A stretch of DNA of 64,000 bases from GCA-003244245 sp050700055 (GCA_050700055.1 JBOHGE010000007.1:81204-145203); one strand, 5' to 3'. Positions 1 to 9,224 are shown, counted from the first letter of the stretch. Made by a program: numbers and translations. The notes: generated from the sequence alone by a model not told the origin.

Positions 1-165
1 GGCAAGGGGCTCAAGCACCTGCCGGATCGGGCCGGGTCGCTGTGCGGTGATCCGCCGGGCGAGTCGCGCACGAACCCGCCGGGTGGCCGATGGCAACCGT
101 GCCGGGACGGTAGCCGGGTCCGAACCGGCCGGCGGCGCCACGGTGCGCTGCAGGTCCTGGCTCAA
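1..165 (-). CDS. relA: RelA/SpoT (p)ppGpp synthetase, N-terminus only
   Basis: A minus-strand frame runs open from a TTG at 163-165 to the window edge and encodes about 55 residues starting SQDLQRTVAPPAG. The stretch TRRVRARLARRI followed by PIRQVLEPLA matches the N-terminal region of actinobacterial bifunctional (p)ppGpp synthetase/hydrolases as I recall them. An in-frame TAA lies 24 nt upstream of the TTG, so TTG is the only usable start; a GGAGA motif sits about 6 nt before it. The gene follows apt on the same strand with a 93-nt gap, the usual actinobacterial apt-relA order. Catalytic domains lie outside the window, so the call rests on the N-terminus and synteny. Confidence 0.75.
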   Translation of the reverse strand, partial: MSQDLQRTVAPPAGSDPATVPARLPSATRRVRARLARRITAQRPGPIRQVLEPLA

Positions 166-258
166 ACGCGCTCTCCCGCCACCCGGTTACCGATCTGATG
201 TCCAGAGTACGCCGGGGAAGCGGCACGATCTGATGGACTAGGGAGAATCCTCGCTCGG

Positions 259-798
259 TCAAACCGTCAACAGGGCGTGCACCGACCGGTCACCGAGCCG
301 GTCCCGGCCCCGCAATGAACCGATCTCCAGCAACACCGCAATGCCACTGACCGCTGCGCCGGCCCGCTCGACCAGCGCGCAGGCCGCGGCAGCGGTACCC
401 CCTGTAGCCAGCACATCGTCTATCACCAGGGCCAGCTGCCCCGGTCGAAGTGCGCCGTCAGCCAGTTCCAGCTTGGTACGGCCGTACTCCAGCGCATATG
501 CCTCGCGGTCGGCGATAACAGGTAGCTTGCCCGGTTTACGGACGGCGACCACGCCAGCACCCAGGGCGTAGGCCGCGGCGGCACCCAGCAGAAATCCACG
601 GGCTTCCACTCCGACCACCACATCGACCTGCTGCACCGGAGCGATCAATGCGTCCACCACCGCTCGGAACGCAGCCGCATCGGCCAGAACGAGGGCGAGA
701 TCGCGGAAGAGCACCCCGGGCTCCGGAAAGTCCGGGACCTCCCGGATCAGCGGTATGAGCAGCGCCGTCAGATCTTCCACGGGCGATCCGGTCCGCAC
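259..798 (-). CDS. apt: Adenine phosphoribosyltransferase
   Basis: The product of 179 residues salvages adenine to AMP using PRPP in the cytoplasm. Near the N-terminus it has the family segment VPDFPEPGVLFRDL, and around residue 125 the PRPP-binding motif VIDDVLATGGTA. Length is normal for the family (170-185). The start is GTG at 796-798. It lies between the atypical kinase gene and relA, all on the minus strand, 10 nt after the kinase stop codon, so the genes may be co-transcribed. Nothing looks broken. Confidence 0.95.
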   Translation of the reverse strand: MRTGSPVEDLTALLIPLIREVPDFPEPGVLFRDLALVLADAAAFRAVVDALIAPVQQVDVVVGVEARGFLLGAAAAYALGAGVVAVRKPGKLPVIADREAYALEYGRTKLELADGALRPGQLALVIDDVLATGGTAAAACALVERAGAAVSGIAVLLEIGSLRGRDRLGDRSVHALLTV

Positions 799-808
799 AA
801 CGTAGACC

Positions 809-2452
809 TCACCGGTTGTGCGCGGGGTGAGTTTGCTGTTGCGCGCCCGAGCCGACCGGCTGCCTCATCTGATGCCGTCGCGGCAAGTCGGCCGGAGTTC
901 GACCGGACGTTTCCGGACCGGACGTTGCCTGGTCGGCAGTACCCTCCGGGACGTCAGCGCTCTCCTTGGTGCCGGTACCCTCGGCGACCTGAGGTGTCGC
1001 CTGGACGGGGCTGCCTCGGCGCGGCTGGGTGTTTCCGTGCACCGGCTCTGGCAGCTGAATCAGCACCGGCCACTGGAGCTGTATAGGCAGCTGGATCGGC
1101 GCAGGCAGCGTTAGCGATCCGGGTGGCTGCGTGGGCATTGTCTCAGTCCGGATCGGATCGGATGCAGGTTGTGGCTGAACAACCTGATTACGGTGGACGT
1201 GGCCCGCCGGCTGACCACCCTGCGAATCCAGCGAAATTCGGGGACTGGCCAGCGGAACCGGCGATGCCGGTGAGCGCTCCTTGTTCGGCTGTGCCGGTGC
1301 GGCGAGTGGCCGTACAGCAGGCTGGGGCTTTGCCGTGGCCGCGGCACCGGGAGTGCGATCCGCCAGCCGGCCGTTGGTCGCGGCACGCACCGGGGAAGTA
1401 CCATGAGTGGGCTCGGGGAATGCCAACACCGGTGACCGCACATCCGAGCCGAAGATGCCGCCTTCCGGCACGATCGCCGCCAGCGGTGGGCTAGCCAGGC
1501 CTGCAGCCAACGCGAGCGCGCCACCCACCACCGCCGTCAGCCGGACCGGCTGGCGGCGCTCCCGGCCCACATCGTCGTTCCGGCAATTCGGCATGATCAC
1601 CTCGATCGAGCGGCTGTCCAACAAAGCAGCCACCTCGCGCCGGCCGTGCTGTTCCCAGCCGGCACCCGTGACCTGGCGGGCCGCCGCATCAAGGACAGTG
1701 CGGAGGTGACGCGCCTCCGGCCGGTGCTGCGGGTCTTTGGCGATGCCGCGCAGCACAAGCTCGCGAGCCGGTTCGGGGACCGCATCGATCAGCGGGGTGC
1801 TCAGCCGATGCTTGGTCGCCAGCTCGGCCGAGCAGCCGGCGTAGAAAGGCGGCGCGCCGATCAGGCACTCGAAGAACGTGACCGTGGCGGCGTACACGTC
1901 ACCTGCGGGGGTAGCCGGGTGATCGCTCCACTGTTCGGGGGCCAGGTAGAACGGCGTGGACCGGGTGAGCTGCCGCCGCCCGTGGAAGGTGGACAGGCCG
2001 AAGTCGACGAGCCGAGCATCGCCGGCCCGGGTGAGGATCACAGTCTCCGGCTTGATGTCGCCGTGCGCCACGCCTGCGGCGTGACAAGCAGCCAGGCCCC
2101 GCAGCAAGTCCTTGAGCACTACCAGCGCGGCCGCGGTACTGACAGCACCGTGGGTGCGGAGCAGGGTGTGCAGCGAGGTCCCGTCGATGTGGTCACTGAC
2201 GACGGCAGCTCCGTGGGGACCCTCGACATAGCGATGGACGCGTGGCACCCGGGCATCCCGGACCCGCTTCAACGCCCCGAGCTCTCGCGGGAATCGAGCC
2301 CGGAACTCGGTGTCGGCAAGCAGTTCGTCGGATAGATAGGTCACCGCCAGCGACTTGCGCGTGATGCGGTGGCGGGCTACCACCCGCCGGCCCACCGGGT
2401 CTTCGCGCACCTCTCGCAGGTGCACCACACCCGGAACGGACCACCCCACCAT
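809..2452 (-). CDS. Atypical Hanks-type Ser/Thr kinase (possible pseudokinase), membrane-anchored
   Basis: The protein has an N-terminal kinase-like domain (about residues 10-270), one membrane segment (about 310-335, AVVGGALALAAGLA) and a long Pro/Gln-rich, probably outer, C-terminal tail. Visible kinase elements are HGDIKPET (catalytic loop; Asp kept, Asn replaced by Thr), VDFGLS (DFG) and YLAPEQW (APE). The glycine loop is not recognisable, and the VAVK lysine position reads LAVTYL, so the usual ATP-anchoring Lys is absent. The start is placed at the ATG at 2450-2452 because AGGAAGG sits 7 nt upstream; an in-frame ATG at 2479 lacks this. It lies between secF and apt. It may be a weak or inactive kinase or an envelope-sensing scaffold. 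Confidence 0.75.
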   Translation of the reverse strand: MVGWSVPGVVHLREVREDPVGRRVVARHRITRKSLAVTYLSDELLADTEFRARFPRELGALKRVRDARVPRVHRYVEGPHGAAVVSDHIDGTSLHTLLRTHGAVSTAAALVVLKDLLRGLAACHAAGVAHGDIKPETVILTRAGDARLVDFGLSTFHGRRQLTRSTPFYLAPEQWSDHPATPAGDVYAATVTFFECLIGAPPFYAGCSAELATKHRLSTPLIDAVPEPARELVLRGIAKDPQHRPEARHLRTVLDAAARQVTGAGWEQHGRREVAALLDSRSIEVIMPNCRNDDVGRERRQPVRLTAVVGGALALAAGLASPPLAAIVPEGGIFGSDVRSPVLAFPEPTHGTSPVRAATNGRLADRTPGAAATAKPQPAVRPLAAPAQPNKERSPASPVPLASPRISLDSQGGQPAGHVHRNQVVQPQPASDPIRTETMPTQPPGSLTLPAPIQLPIQLQWPVLIQLPEPVHGNTQPRRGSPVQATPQVAEGTGTKESADVPEGTADQATSGPETSGRTPADLPRRHQMRQPVGSGAQQQTHPAHNR

Positions 2453-2683
2453 CCCCGATCCTTCCTGGTCGGCCCGCACAGTGCCCCCCCGAGGCGATCA
2501 CTTTCCGGAGTACCATCCGGCTTCTGACTACAGAGCGTTCTCCTAAACAGATCAATAGGCAAGTACCCAGAGCGATACCACACCAAATGGGCGGCCAAAA
2601 ATCAAGTAAATATGACTAGATGTGACCGATTGACTACGGTGAGCAATCAACAGAACTCAGGGTAGTGGGGCGACCCGGGTCGG

Positions 2684-3883
2684 TCAGCGACCGAAAGACC
2701 TGCCGGCCTTGCCAGCCGGCTTGGCGCCCCTACTTGCCGGATTGCCGCGCCGTCGACCGGCTGGCACAGTCTTGCCGACCCGAGCCGGCACACCGGCCGC
2801 CATCCCGTCCGCTGCGCTGGTCCGTGGGCCGCTGATCGAATCGGCCTCATCGGCACCCTCGGCTGCGGGCGCCTTACGGGCCAGCTTCTCCCTGCGCTGG
2901 GCAACCCGCTCGGCTTGTTGCTGGTAGGCCGGCCTGCGCATGGTGAGGTCGACTATCAGCGGTGTCGCCAGGAAGATCGAGGACACCGCGCCAGCCACGA
3001 TGCCGACCAGCTGCACCAAAGCGAGGTCCTTGAGCGTCCCGACCCCGAGCAACCCGACACCGATCACCAGCAGACCGAGCACGGGCAGCACCGCGATCAA
3101 CGAGGTGTTGATCGAACGCATCAGAGTCTGGTTCACCGCGAGGTTGGCCGCCTCGGCATAGGTACGCCGGGTCAGCCCGAGTAGCCCACGGGTGTTCTCC
3201 TGCACCTTGTCGAACACGACCACGGTGTCATACAGCGAGAACCCGAGGATGGTGAGCAAGCCGATCACCGAGGCCGGACTCACCTCGAAGCCGACCAATG
3301 AGTAGATACCCGCGGTCACCAACACGTCGTGCACCAGCGCGATGAGCGCCGCCAGAGCCATCCGAGGCTCGAAGTACACGGCGAGGAAGACGGTCACCAA
3401 GCCGAGGAACACCAGCAACGCGATCAACGCCTGCTGGCTGATCTCACCACCCCAGGTGGCGCTCACCGCGCTGTCGCTGATTGTCTGCGCGCTGGGCCGG
3501 CCGTCACGTCCCAGCGGACTCAACTGCTCGAAAAGCGCCTTCTTCAGCTGCAAGGACTGCCGCGTGTCCAGTGTGTCGGTACGGATCAGGATGCTGGCCG
3601 CGGAACCGGTACCGACGGTCTGCACCGACACCGGCGGCTGACCCAGCGTCGCGGTGACGATGCCCTCGACCTGTTGGGTGGCGATCGGACCGCGGGCTCC
3701 CTGCGCCGGGAGCTGTACCCGGGTGCCGCCCTCGAAGTCGATGCCGAGGTTGAATCCGCGCAGCAGGATCGAGGTGAGACAGACTGCGACGAGCACCCCG
3801 AACAGCACGTACCAGATCCGTCGCCGACCGACGACGTCGAACGCCCCGGTCCCGCTGTAGAGGCGCGCCAACGTGCTCACCAC
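2684..3883 (-). CDS. secF: Protein translocase subunit SecF
   Basis: SecF is part of the SecDF complex, which uses the proton gradient to pull secreted proteins off SecYEG. The sequence shows a first membrane segment near residues 20-40, the family motif GIDFEGGTRVQ, a periplasm-side loop, then a block of about five membrane helices containing GLLTILGFSLYDTVVVFDKV. A basic, disordered tail of about 95 residues follows, longer than in many SecF proteins. Two GTG codons in a row (3881-3883 and 3878-3880) lie just after the secD stop, with GGGAAGGG about 9 nt before the first, so I start there rather than at upstream codons inside secD. It is tightly coupled to secD (1-nt gap). Confidence 0.93.
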   Translation of the reverse strand: MVSTLARLYSGTGAFDVVGRRRIWYVLFGVLVAVCLTSILLRGFNLGIDFEGGTRVQLPAQGARGPIATQQVEGIVTATLGQPPVSVQTVGTGSAASILIRTDTLDTRQSLQLKKALFEQLSPLGRDGRPSAQTISDSAVSATWGGEISQQALIALLVFLGLVTVFLAVYFEPRMALAALIALVHDVLVTAGIYSLVGFEVSPASVIGLLTILGFSLYDTVVVFDKVQENTRGLLGLTRRTYAEAANLAVNQTLMRSINTSLIAVLPVLGLLVIGVGLLGVGTLKDLALVQLVGIVAGAVSSIFLATPLIVDLTMRRPAYQQQAERVAQRREKLARKAPAAEGADEADSISGPRTSAADGMAAGVPARVGKTVPAGRRRGNPASRGAKPAGKAGRSFGR

Positions 3884-3884
3884 G

Positions 3885-5723
3885 TCAAGATCCCTTCCCT
3901 GCCGTCGCCAGCTCCGATCGGCTCGCGGCACCGATGCGCTGCGCCCCACCGAGACCGGACACTGCCGGTTGGGACAGCAGCCGGGACCGCGCCGCCAACG
4001 CCACCAGCGGGTGGGTCACCAGAAAGACCACCACCAGGTCCAGAACAGTCGACATACCGAGCGTGAACGCGAAGCCCTTCACCTGCCCGACCGCGAGGAC
4101 GTAGAGCACCGCAGCGGCCAGGAAGCTCACCGCGTCGGCCGACAGGATGGTGCGGCGGGCCCGGACCCAGGCCCGGGGCACCGCTGACCGGAAAGTCCGG
4201 CCGTCCCGGATCTCGTCCTTGAGCCGCTCAAAGAAGATCACAAAGGAGTCCGCGGTGATGCCGATGGCGACGATGAAGCCGGCGACACCAGCCAGATCCA
4301 GAGTGAATCCGATCCACCGCCCGAGCAGCACGAGCACGGCATAAACGATCAGACCGGACAGCACCAAGGACAAGATCGTCAAAACCCCGAGTGCCCGGTA
4401 GTAGAACAGGCAGTAGACGAACACCACGGCCAGCCCGATCGCCCCGGCGAGCAACCCCGCCCGCAAGGAGGCCAGACCTAAAGTGGCCGAGACGGTCTCG
4501 GACTCCGAGGACTGGAAAGACAGCGGCAGGGAACCATACTTCAACGCCGTGGCCAGGTTCTTGGCCTCAGCCTGGGTGAAGCTGCCGGTGATGCTGGTCT
4601 GCTGGCCGGGTGGGATCACACCCCTGATCTCCGGCGCCGACACCACCTCGCTGTCCAGCAGGAATGCCGCCTGCTCACCGACGTGGTTACCGGTGTACTT
4701 CGCCCAGACGTCCTCACCCGAGCTGTCGAAATTCAGGCGTACCTCAAATCCCGTACCGTCATCCTTCAAACCCGACGATGCATTGTCGATCTGCTCGCCG
4801 GATATGAACGCCGGCCCCAGTAGGTATTTGGCGGTGCGGTCCTGGTCGCAGGTGATCAACGGCCGGGTCGGATCGTCGTTGCCGCGTAGCGGGTTGGGAG
4901 CAGCGCAGTTCAGCGCGGCCAAGGCTTGCTGTTGCGCTGCCGGATCCTGACTCTGCAGGCGCTCGCGAGCCTGCCGTATCTGCTCGGCGACCTGTGGATC
5001 AGCCGAGTCCGCCGGAACCTCCCCAACCGGGGGCGACGGAGTGGCCGACGGTGCGGCGGGTGCCGGAGATGCCGGGGGCGCCGGAGGCGGGGTCGGGTCG
5101 TCCGGTGGCGGCTGTACCAGCTGCGGCGCAACCGGCGCCGGGGCACCCTCAGGGGCAGGCGGTTGGCTGGAGTCCCCGGACGGCGGGGCAAGCCCGCTAG
5201 CACCCGGAGCCTGGCCGCCCGGGCCGGCCCCCGGCACTTGGCCACCCGGGTCGGGTACCGGAGCTTGACCCTCCGGGGCCTGGCCGCCCGGGGCCGGTTC
5301 GGCCGTCCTGGCTGCCAGCGCGGTGATGACCGGACGGAAGTACAACTTGGCCGTCTGGCCCAGGGTGCGGGCCTGGTCACCGTTCTCTCCCGGCACCGTG
5401 ATGATCAGATTGTTGCCGTCCAGGACCACCTCGGTCCCGCTCACCCCGGTGTCGTTGACCCTTTTCTCGATGATCTGGCGGGCCTGGTCCAACGACTCCC
5501 GAGATGGCGGCCGACCGTCCACGGTGCGGGCGGTGAGGGTCACCCGGGTGCCACCCTGCAGGTCTATGCCCAGTTTGGGGGTCGGGGCCCCACCGCCGGT
5601 GAAGAAAACCAACGAATAAAGAACAGCGACAACCCCAGCGAAGATCGCCAGGTTTCGCCAAGGGCGGAAGTGCCCGGCCGGTGGTGCCACAGTGGGTGTT
5701 TCTCCTCGTTCACAGCTGACCAT
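3885..5723 (-). CDS. secD: Protein translocase subunit SecD
   Basis: This partner of SecF drives late export steps at the membrane. The product of about 612 residues has an N-terminal membrane segment, the motif GIDLQGGTRV, a large outer domain and a C-terminal RND-type helix block (from AGLLAGAIGLAVVFVYC onward) with GIAIGITADSFVIFFERL-like residues. The outer domain contains a Pro/Gly/Ala-rich insert of about 100 residues (roughly 145-245). The ATG at 5723 is used here; a GTG at 5688-5690 preceded by GAGGAG would shorten the protein by 11 residues and is a good alternative. It lies between yajC and secF in the usual order. Confidence 0.93.
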   Translation of the reverse strand: MVSCERGETPTVAPPAGHFRPWRNLAIFAGVVAVLYSLVFFTGGGAPTPKLGIDLQGGTRVTLTARTVDGRPPSRESLDQARQIIEKRVNDTGVSGTEVVLDGNNLIITVPGENGDQARTLGQTAKLYFRPVITALAARTAEPAPGGQAPEGQAPVPDPGGQVPGAGPGGQAPGASGLAPPSGDSSQPPAPEGAPAPVAPQLVQPPPDDPTPPPAPPASPAPAAPSATPSPPVGEVPADSADPQVAEQIRQARERLQSQDPAAQQQALAALNCAAPNPLRGNDDPTRPLITCDQDRTAKYLLGPAFISGEQIDNASSGLKDDGTGFEVRLNFDSSGEDVWAKYTGNHVGEQAAFLLDSEVVSAPEIRGVIPPGQQTSITGSFTQAEAKNLATALKYGSLPLSFQSSESETVSATLGLASLRAGLLAGAIGLAVVFVYCLFYYRALGVLTILSLVLSGLIVYAVLVLLGRWIGFTLDLAGVAGFIVAIGITADSFVIFFERLKDEIRDGRTFRSAVPRAWVRARRTILSADAVSFLAAAVLYVLAVGQVKGFAFTLGMSTVLDLVVVFLVTHPLVALAARSRLLSQPAVSGLGGAQRIGAASRSELATAGKGS

Positions 5724-5832
5724 GCGCCGGGCGCCATCACCGGCGACCCTGCCGCGGCCACCACTGTGCCAGGGTCGTCACCGGTGCATGTGATGGGGGC
5801 CGGCTACGGCTGGCGCCTTCCACCGGACCAGA

Positions 5833-6171
5833 TCAGGAGTTGTCGGGGCGAGAGCTGTCGTCGACGGAGCCGGCTAGCGGCGCGCTGGCGGGCGCGGGCT
5901 CGTTGCCCTCGGTGATCCTTTCCCGGATTGCGGCGCGCAGCCAGGTGGTGTGCACTCCCGGTGCGATCTCCAGGTCGATCGTTGTCTCGTCGGCGCTGCC
6001 CACGACGGTGGCCTGCAGGCCCGAGGTGGTCAGCACCCGGTCACCCTCGGTGAGCGAGCTCTGCAGCTGTTGCGCCTCGGCCATCGCCCGCTTCTGCCGG
6101 CGCGAGCCGAGGATGAGCGGCAGCGCCAGCACAGCAATCAATAACAGTGGCAGAAGCGCTGGGAAGTCCAT
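5833..6171 (-). CDS. yajC: Preprotein translocase subunit YajC
   Basis: A small single-pass membrane protein of 112 residues, accessory to SecDF. It starts MDFPALLPLLLIAVLALPLIL (membrane helix), then RRQKRAMAEAQQLQSSLTEGDRV and a TTSGLQATVVG segment typical of the family, and ends in a short acidic tail. I start at the ATG at 6171 because the helix should be near the N-terminus; the longer frame upstream has no family features. It is upstream of secD with a gap of about 110 nt and downstream of ruvB on the same strand. Confidence 0.92.
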   Translation of the reverse strand: MDFPALLPLLLIAVLALPLILGSRRQKRAMAEAQQLQSSLTEGDRVLTTSGLQATVVGSADETTIDLEIAPGVHTTWLRAAIRERITEGNEPAPASAPLAGSVDDSSRPDNS

Positions 6172-6246
6172 GGTTCTCCGATCACTACCGATGTCTCTCG
6201 TTTCCGAGTGTGCCAGGTCGCGTTGGCTCAACCCGGCAAGCAGGTC

Positions 6247-7287
6247 TCACGCGTCGAACAGCGTGGGGGTGGGGTCTCCCAGCGTATCGGCCGGTGGCTC
6301 GAGCTGCAGGTGCCGCCATGCGGCAGCGGTGGCGACCCGTCCACGGGGGGTGCGGGCCAGCATGCCGGCGCGGACCAGGAAGGGCTCGCACACCTCCTCC
6401 ACGGTGGCCGGCTCCTCCCCCACCGCCACGGCGAGGGTGGACACCCCCACCGGTCCACCGCTGAAGGTGCGCACCAGCGCGGTGAGCACCGCGCGGTCCA
6501 GCCGGTCCAGCCCCAGCTGGTCGACGTCGTAGACGGCCAAGCCGGCCCGGGCCACTTCCAGGGTGATCGCACCGTCGGCGCGGACCTCGGCGTAGTCCCG
6601 TACCCGGCGCAGCAGCCGGTTGGCGATCCTGGGCGTGCCCCGGGAACGGCCGGCGATCTCGGTGGCGCCGTCGGGGCGCAGGTCCACCCCGAGGATGCCG
6701 GCCGAGCGGTGCAGCACCAGCTCCAGCTCGTCGGGCTCGTAGAACTCCATGTGCGCGGTGAACCCGAACCGGTCGCGCAGCGGGCTGGTCAGCGCACCGG
6801 ACCGGGTGGTGGCCCCGACCAGGGTGAACGGGGCGATCTCCAGCGGGATGGAGGTGGCCCCGGGACCCTTGCCGACCACCACGTCGACCCGGAAGTCCTC
6901 CATCGCCAGGTAGAGCATCTCCTCGGCGGGCCGAGCGACCCGGTGGATCTCGTCGATGAACATGACGTCGCCCTCGACGAGGTTGGACAGCATCGCGGCC
7001 AGATCTCCAGCTCGCTCCAAGGCCGGCCCCGAGGTGACCCGGATCGCGCTGCCCAGCTCCGCGGCGATGATCATCGCGAGGCTCGTCTTGCCCAGCCCTG
7101 GCGGGCCGGACAACAACACGTGATCCGGTACGGTGCCGCGGCGCCGAGCCCCTTCCAGCACCAGTTCGAGCTGCTCGCGGACCCGGGCCTGGCCGATGAA
7201 CTCCGGCAGCCGGCGGGGCCGCAGGGTGGTCTCCAACTCGACGTCAGCCGGGTCCACCTGGGCCGCCAGCGGTCCCGGGGTGGTCAT
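6247..7287 (-). CDS. ruvB: Holliday junction branch migration ATPase RuvB
   Basis: RuvB is the hexameric AAA+ motor that drives branch migration with RuvA. The 346-residue product has the N-terminal RPRRLPEFIGQ segment, Walker A GPPGLGKT, Walker B MFIDEIHR, a sensor region GATTRSG, and a C-terminal winged helix with GRVATAAAWRHL. Length and motifs are normal. The ATG at 7285-7287 overlaps the ruvA stop codon (ATGA), showing ruvCAB translational coupling. Confidence 0.97.
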   Translation of the reverse strand: MTTPGPLAAQVDPADVELETTLRPRRLPEFIGQARVREQLELVLEGARRRGTVPDHVLLSGPPGLGKTSLAMIIAAELGSAIRVTSGPALERAGDLAAMLSNLVEGDVMFIDEIHRVARPAEEMLYLAMEDFRVDVVVGKGPGATSIPLEIAPFTLVGATTRSGALTSPLRDRFGFTAHMEFYEPDELELVLHRSAGILGVDLRPDGATEIAGRSRGTPRIANRLLRRVRDYAEVRADGAITLEVARAGLAVYDVDQLGLDRLDRAVLTALVRTFSGGPVGVSTLAVAVGEEPATVEEVCEPFLVRAGMLARTPRGRVATAAAWRHLQLEPPADTLGDPTPTLFDA

Positions 7288-7880
7288 CGGTTGCGCCCCA
7301 GCCGGGTCAGCGCCGCGCGCAACACCTCCGACGTGTCGGTGCCCGCCCCGTTGGCGTCGGACAGCACGGTGTCCACCGCCTGTTCGGCCTGCCGGGCAAC
7401 GAAACCGAGCCCGACCAGCGCTTCGGTCACCTGGGCCCGCACCGCCGATGCGCCGCTTGCGACTGGTGCGGTCGGCACGGCTGCCCCGACCTTGTCCCGC
7501 AGCTCCACGACGAGCCGCTCCGCGCCCTTGCGCCCGATCCCGGGCACCCGGGTGAGCACGGTGAGGTCTCCTTCGGCCAGCGCCGTACGCAGGATGTCCG
7601 GCTCGAGAACGGCGAGCATCGCCAGCGCGAGCCGCGGCCCCACCCCGGAGACGGTCTGCAGCAGCACGAACAGCTCCCGAGCCGTGCTGTCCGCGAAGCC
7701 GTACAGCGTCAACGAGTCCTCGCGGACCACCAGCGACGTGGCGAGCCGGGCTTGCTCGCCGCGCCGCAGGGTGGCCAGCGTGGCGGGAACAGCGCGGATC
7801 GCCAGCCCGACACCGCCGACCTCGACCACGGCATGATCCAGTTCCACCGACAGCACCTGGCCGCGCACCGAAGAGATCAC
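7284..7880 (-). CDS. ruvA: Holliday junction DNA helicase subunit RuvA
   Basis: RuvA is the tetrameric protein that binds the four-way junction and loads RuvB. The 198-residue product starts MISSVRGQVLSVELDHAVV (OB fold), has helix-hairpin-helix segments (LQTVSGVGPRLALAML and LTRVPGIGRKGAERL), then a flexible linker and a C-terminal RuvB-binding domain ending ALTRLGRNR. The GTG at 7878-7880 overlaps the ruvC stop (GTGA), which fixes the start; a longer in-frame extension lies entirely inside ruvC. Confidence 0.96.
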   Translation of the reverse strand: MISSVRGQVLSVELDHAVVEVGGVGLAIRAVPATLATLRRGEQARLATSLVVREDSLTLYGFADSTARELFVLLQTVSGVGPRLALAMLAVLEPDILRTALAEGDLTVLTRVPGIGRKGAERLVVELRDKVGAAVPTAPVASGASAVRAQVTEALVGLGFVARQAEQAVDTVLSDANGAGTDTSEVLRAALTRLGRNR

Positions 7881-8452
7881 CGCGCACCACCTGACCTGCG
7901 AGCCGCCGCGGCCAAGCGGGCCCGATGGGCTCGAGCCAGCTGCGCCGACTGCGCCCGGGCCTGCGCCAGCCGTTGCGTCATCGACGCCCGCCACAAGTGG
8001 CAGACCGCCAGCGCCAGCGCGTCGGCGGCATCAGCCGGTCGCGGCTTGGCCGGCAGCGCGAGCAGCCGAGTGATCATGGTGGTGACCTGCTCCTTACCCG
8101 CCCGACCGGAGCCGGTGACGGCGGCTTTGACCTCGCTGGGGGTGTGGAAGGCGACCAGCAGGCCCCGCCGGGCCGCGATCAGCGCCACCACCCCGCCGAC
8201 CTGCGCGGTACCCATCGCGGTGCGCACATTGTGCTGGCTGAACACCCGCTCCACCGCGACGACGTCGGGACGGTGCTCGGTCAGCCACTGCTCCACGACC
8301 TCGGCCACCGCGATCAGCCGCGGGCCGAGATCCATGTCGGGCGAGGTACGCACCACGTCGACGGCCACGCAGCTGACCGTCCGCCCGGAACCGCCGTCGA
8401 CCACGCCGAGCCCGCAGCGGGTGAGCCCGGGATCCACGCCCAGCACCCGCAC
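7877..8452 (-). CDS. ruvC: Crossover junction endodeoxyribonuclease RuvC
   Basis: RuvC resolves Holliday junctions by paired nicks. The start VRVLGVDPGLTRCG carries the first catalytic Asp; the acidic residues in VAVERVF and in the late ADAADALALAVCH segment complete the active site. About 191 residues, with a basic Ala/Arg-rich tail. I place the start at the GTG at 8450-8452 because GGGGAGG ends 5 nt before it; GTG codons a few residues upstream are less well placed. First gene of ruvCAB. Confidence 0.94.
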   Translation of the reverse strand: MRVLGVDPGLTRCGLGVVDGGSGRTVSCVAVDVVRTSPDMDLGPRLIAVAEVVEQWLTEHRPDVVAVERVFSQHNVRTAMGTAQVGGVVALIAARRGLLVAFHTPSEVKAAVTGSGRAGKEQVTTMITRLLALPAKPRPADAADALALAVCHLWRASMTQRLAQARAQSAQLARAHRARLAAAARRSGGAR

Positions 8453-8549
8453 GACCACCTCCCCACCACGAACGAACACCCGTTCGAACCCTAGCCGAGG
8501 TTGCACCAGCCCACGCTCCGACACACCGCACCGATGCCTGCGCGGGTGG

Positions 8550-9224
8550 CTACGACGCCGGCGAGAACCGGACCTCTGGCCTGCCCACCTGGCCGTAGTG
8601 TGATCTGCGCTGGGCGAGACCGTTGTCCGCGAGGTATTCCAGGTACCGCCGCGCGGTCACTCTGGACACACCGATGGCGTCCGCGGCGGCTGCGGCGGAC
8701 AGCCCATGCGGCGCCGCAGTGAGCACCGCAGTGATCTCCTGCAGGGTTTGCTCGGTGATTCCCTTGGGCAGCGACCCCTGGCTGCGACTGCGCAGGACGG
8801 CCAGCAACCGGTCTACTTCGGCCTGGTCGGCGACTTCACCGGATCGCCCGACGTGCTGCTGGAACTCGGCGTAACGTTCCAGTTTGTCACGCAGCGAGGC
8901 AAAGGTGAACGGTTTGAGCAGGTACTGCGCGATACCGAGGGCTACCGCATGCCGGACCGTATCCAGGTCCCGTGCCGACGTCACAGCGATCACATAGATC
9001 GGACGGCCCGCAGCACGCAGAGCACGGCACACGGCGAGCCCATGAGTGTCCGGGAGGTAGAGATCAAGCAGGACGATATCGACGGTGTGGCGTTCGCAGA
9101 ACCGCACCGCCTCAGCGCCGGAGTGGACCATCCCGGCCGCCTGGAAGCCGGCCACGCGCTGCACGTAGAGCCGATGCGCCTCGGCAGCCACCTGGTCGTC
9201 TTCCACTACCAGCACGTTGATCAC
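8550..9224 (-). CDS. Response regulator of the CitB/DcuR (DctR) family
   Basis: The 224-residue protein has an N-terminal receiver domain (VLVVEDDQVAAEAH; phospho-acceptor Asp in IVLLDLYLPD near residue 55; Lys in YLLKPF) and a C-terminal helix-turn-helix region (AAAADAIGVSRVTARRYLEYL). This arrangement matches regulators that pair with CitA/DcuS kinases and control uptake of C4-dicarboxylates or citrate. Its start overlaps the 3' end of the kinase gene by 4 nt, so the pair is translationally coupled. The dctA-type transporter gene is divergent just upstream and is the likely target; that is inference from context. Confidence 0.92.
   Translation of the reverse strand: MINVLVVEDDQVAAEAHRLYVQRVAGFQAAGMVHSGAEAVRFCERHTVDIVLLDLYLPDTHGLAVCRALRAAGRPIYVIAVTSARDLDTVRHAVALGIAQYLLKPFTFASLRDKLERYAEFQQHVGRSGEVADQAEVDRLLAVLRSRSQGSLPKGITEQTLQEITAVLTAAPHGLSAAAAADAIGVSRVTARRYLEYLADNGLAQRRSHYGQVGRPEVRFSPAS

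Noticed and set aside
6208..7836. Long plus-strand frame of 542 codons opposite ruvB/ruvA
   Set aside because: It is the antisense shadow of high-GC ruvB and ruvA; the protein is low complexity and matches no family.
6247..7890. 547-codon frame suggesting a RuvA-RuvB fusion
   Set aside because: The extra N-terminal part is ruvA read in the wrong frame; the ATG at 7287 with the ATGA overlap is the true ruvB start.
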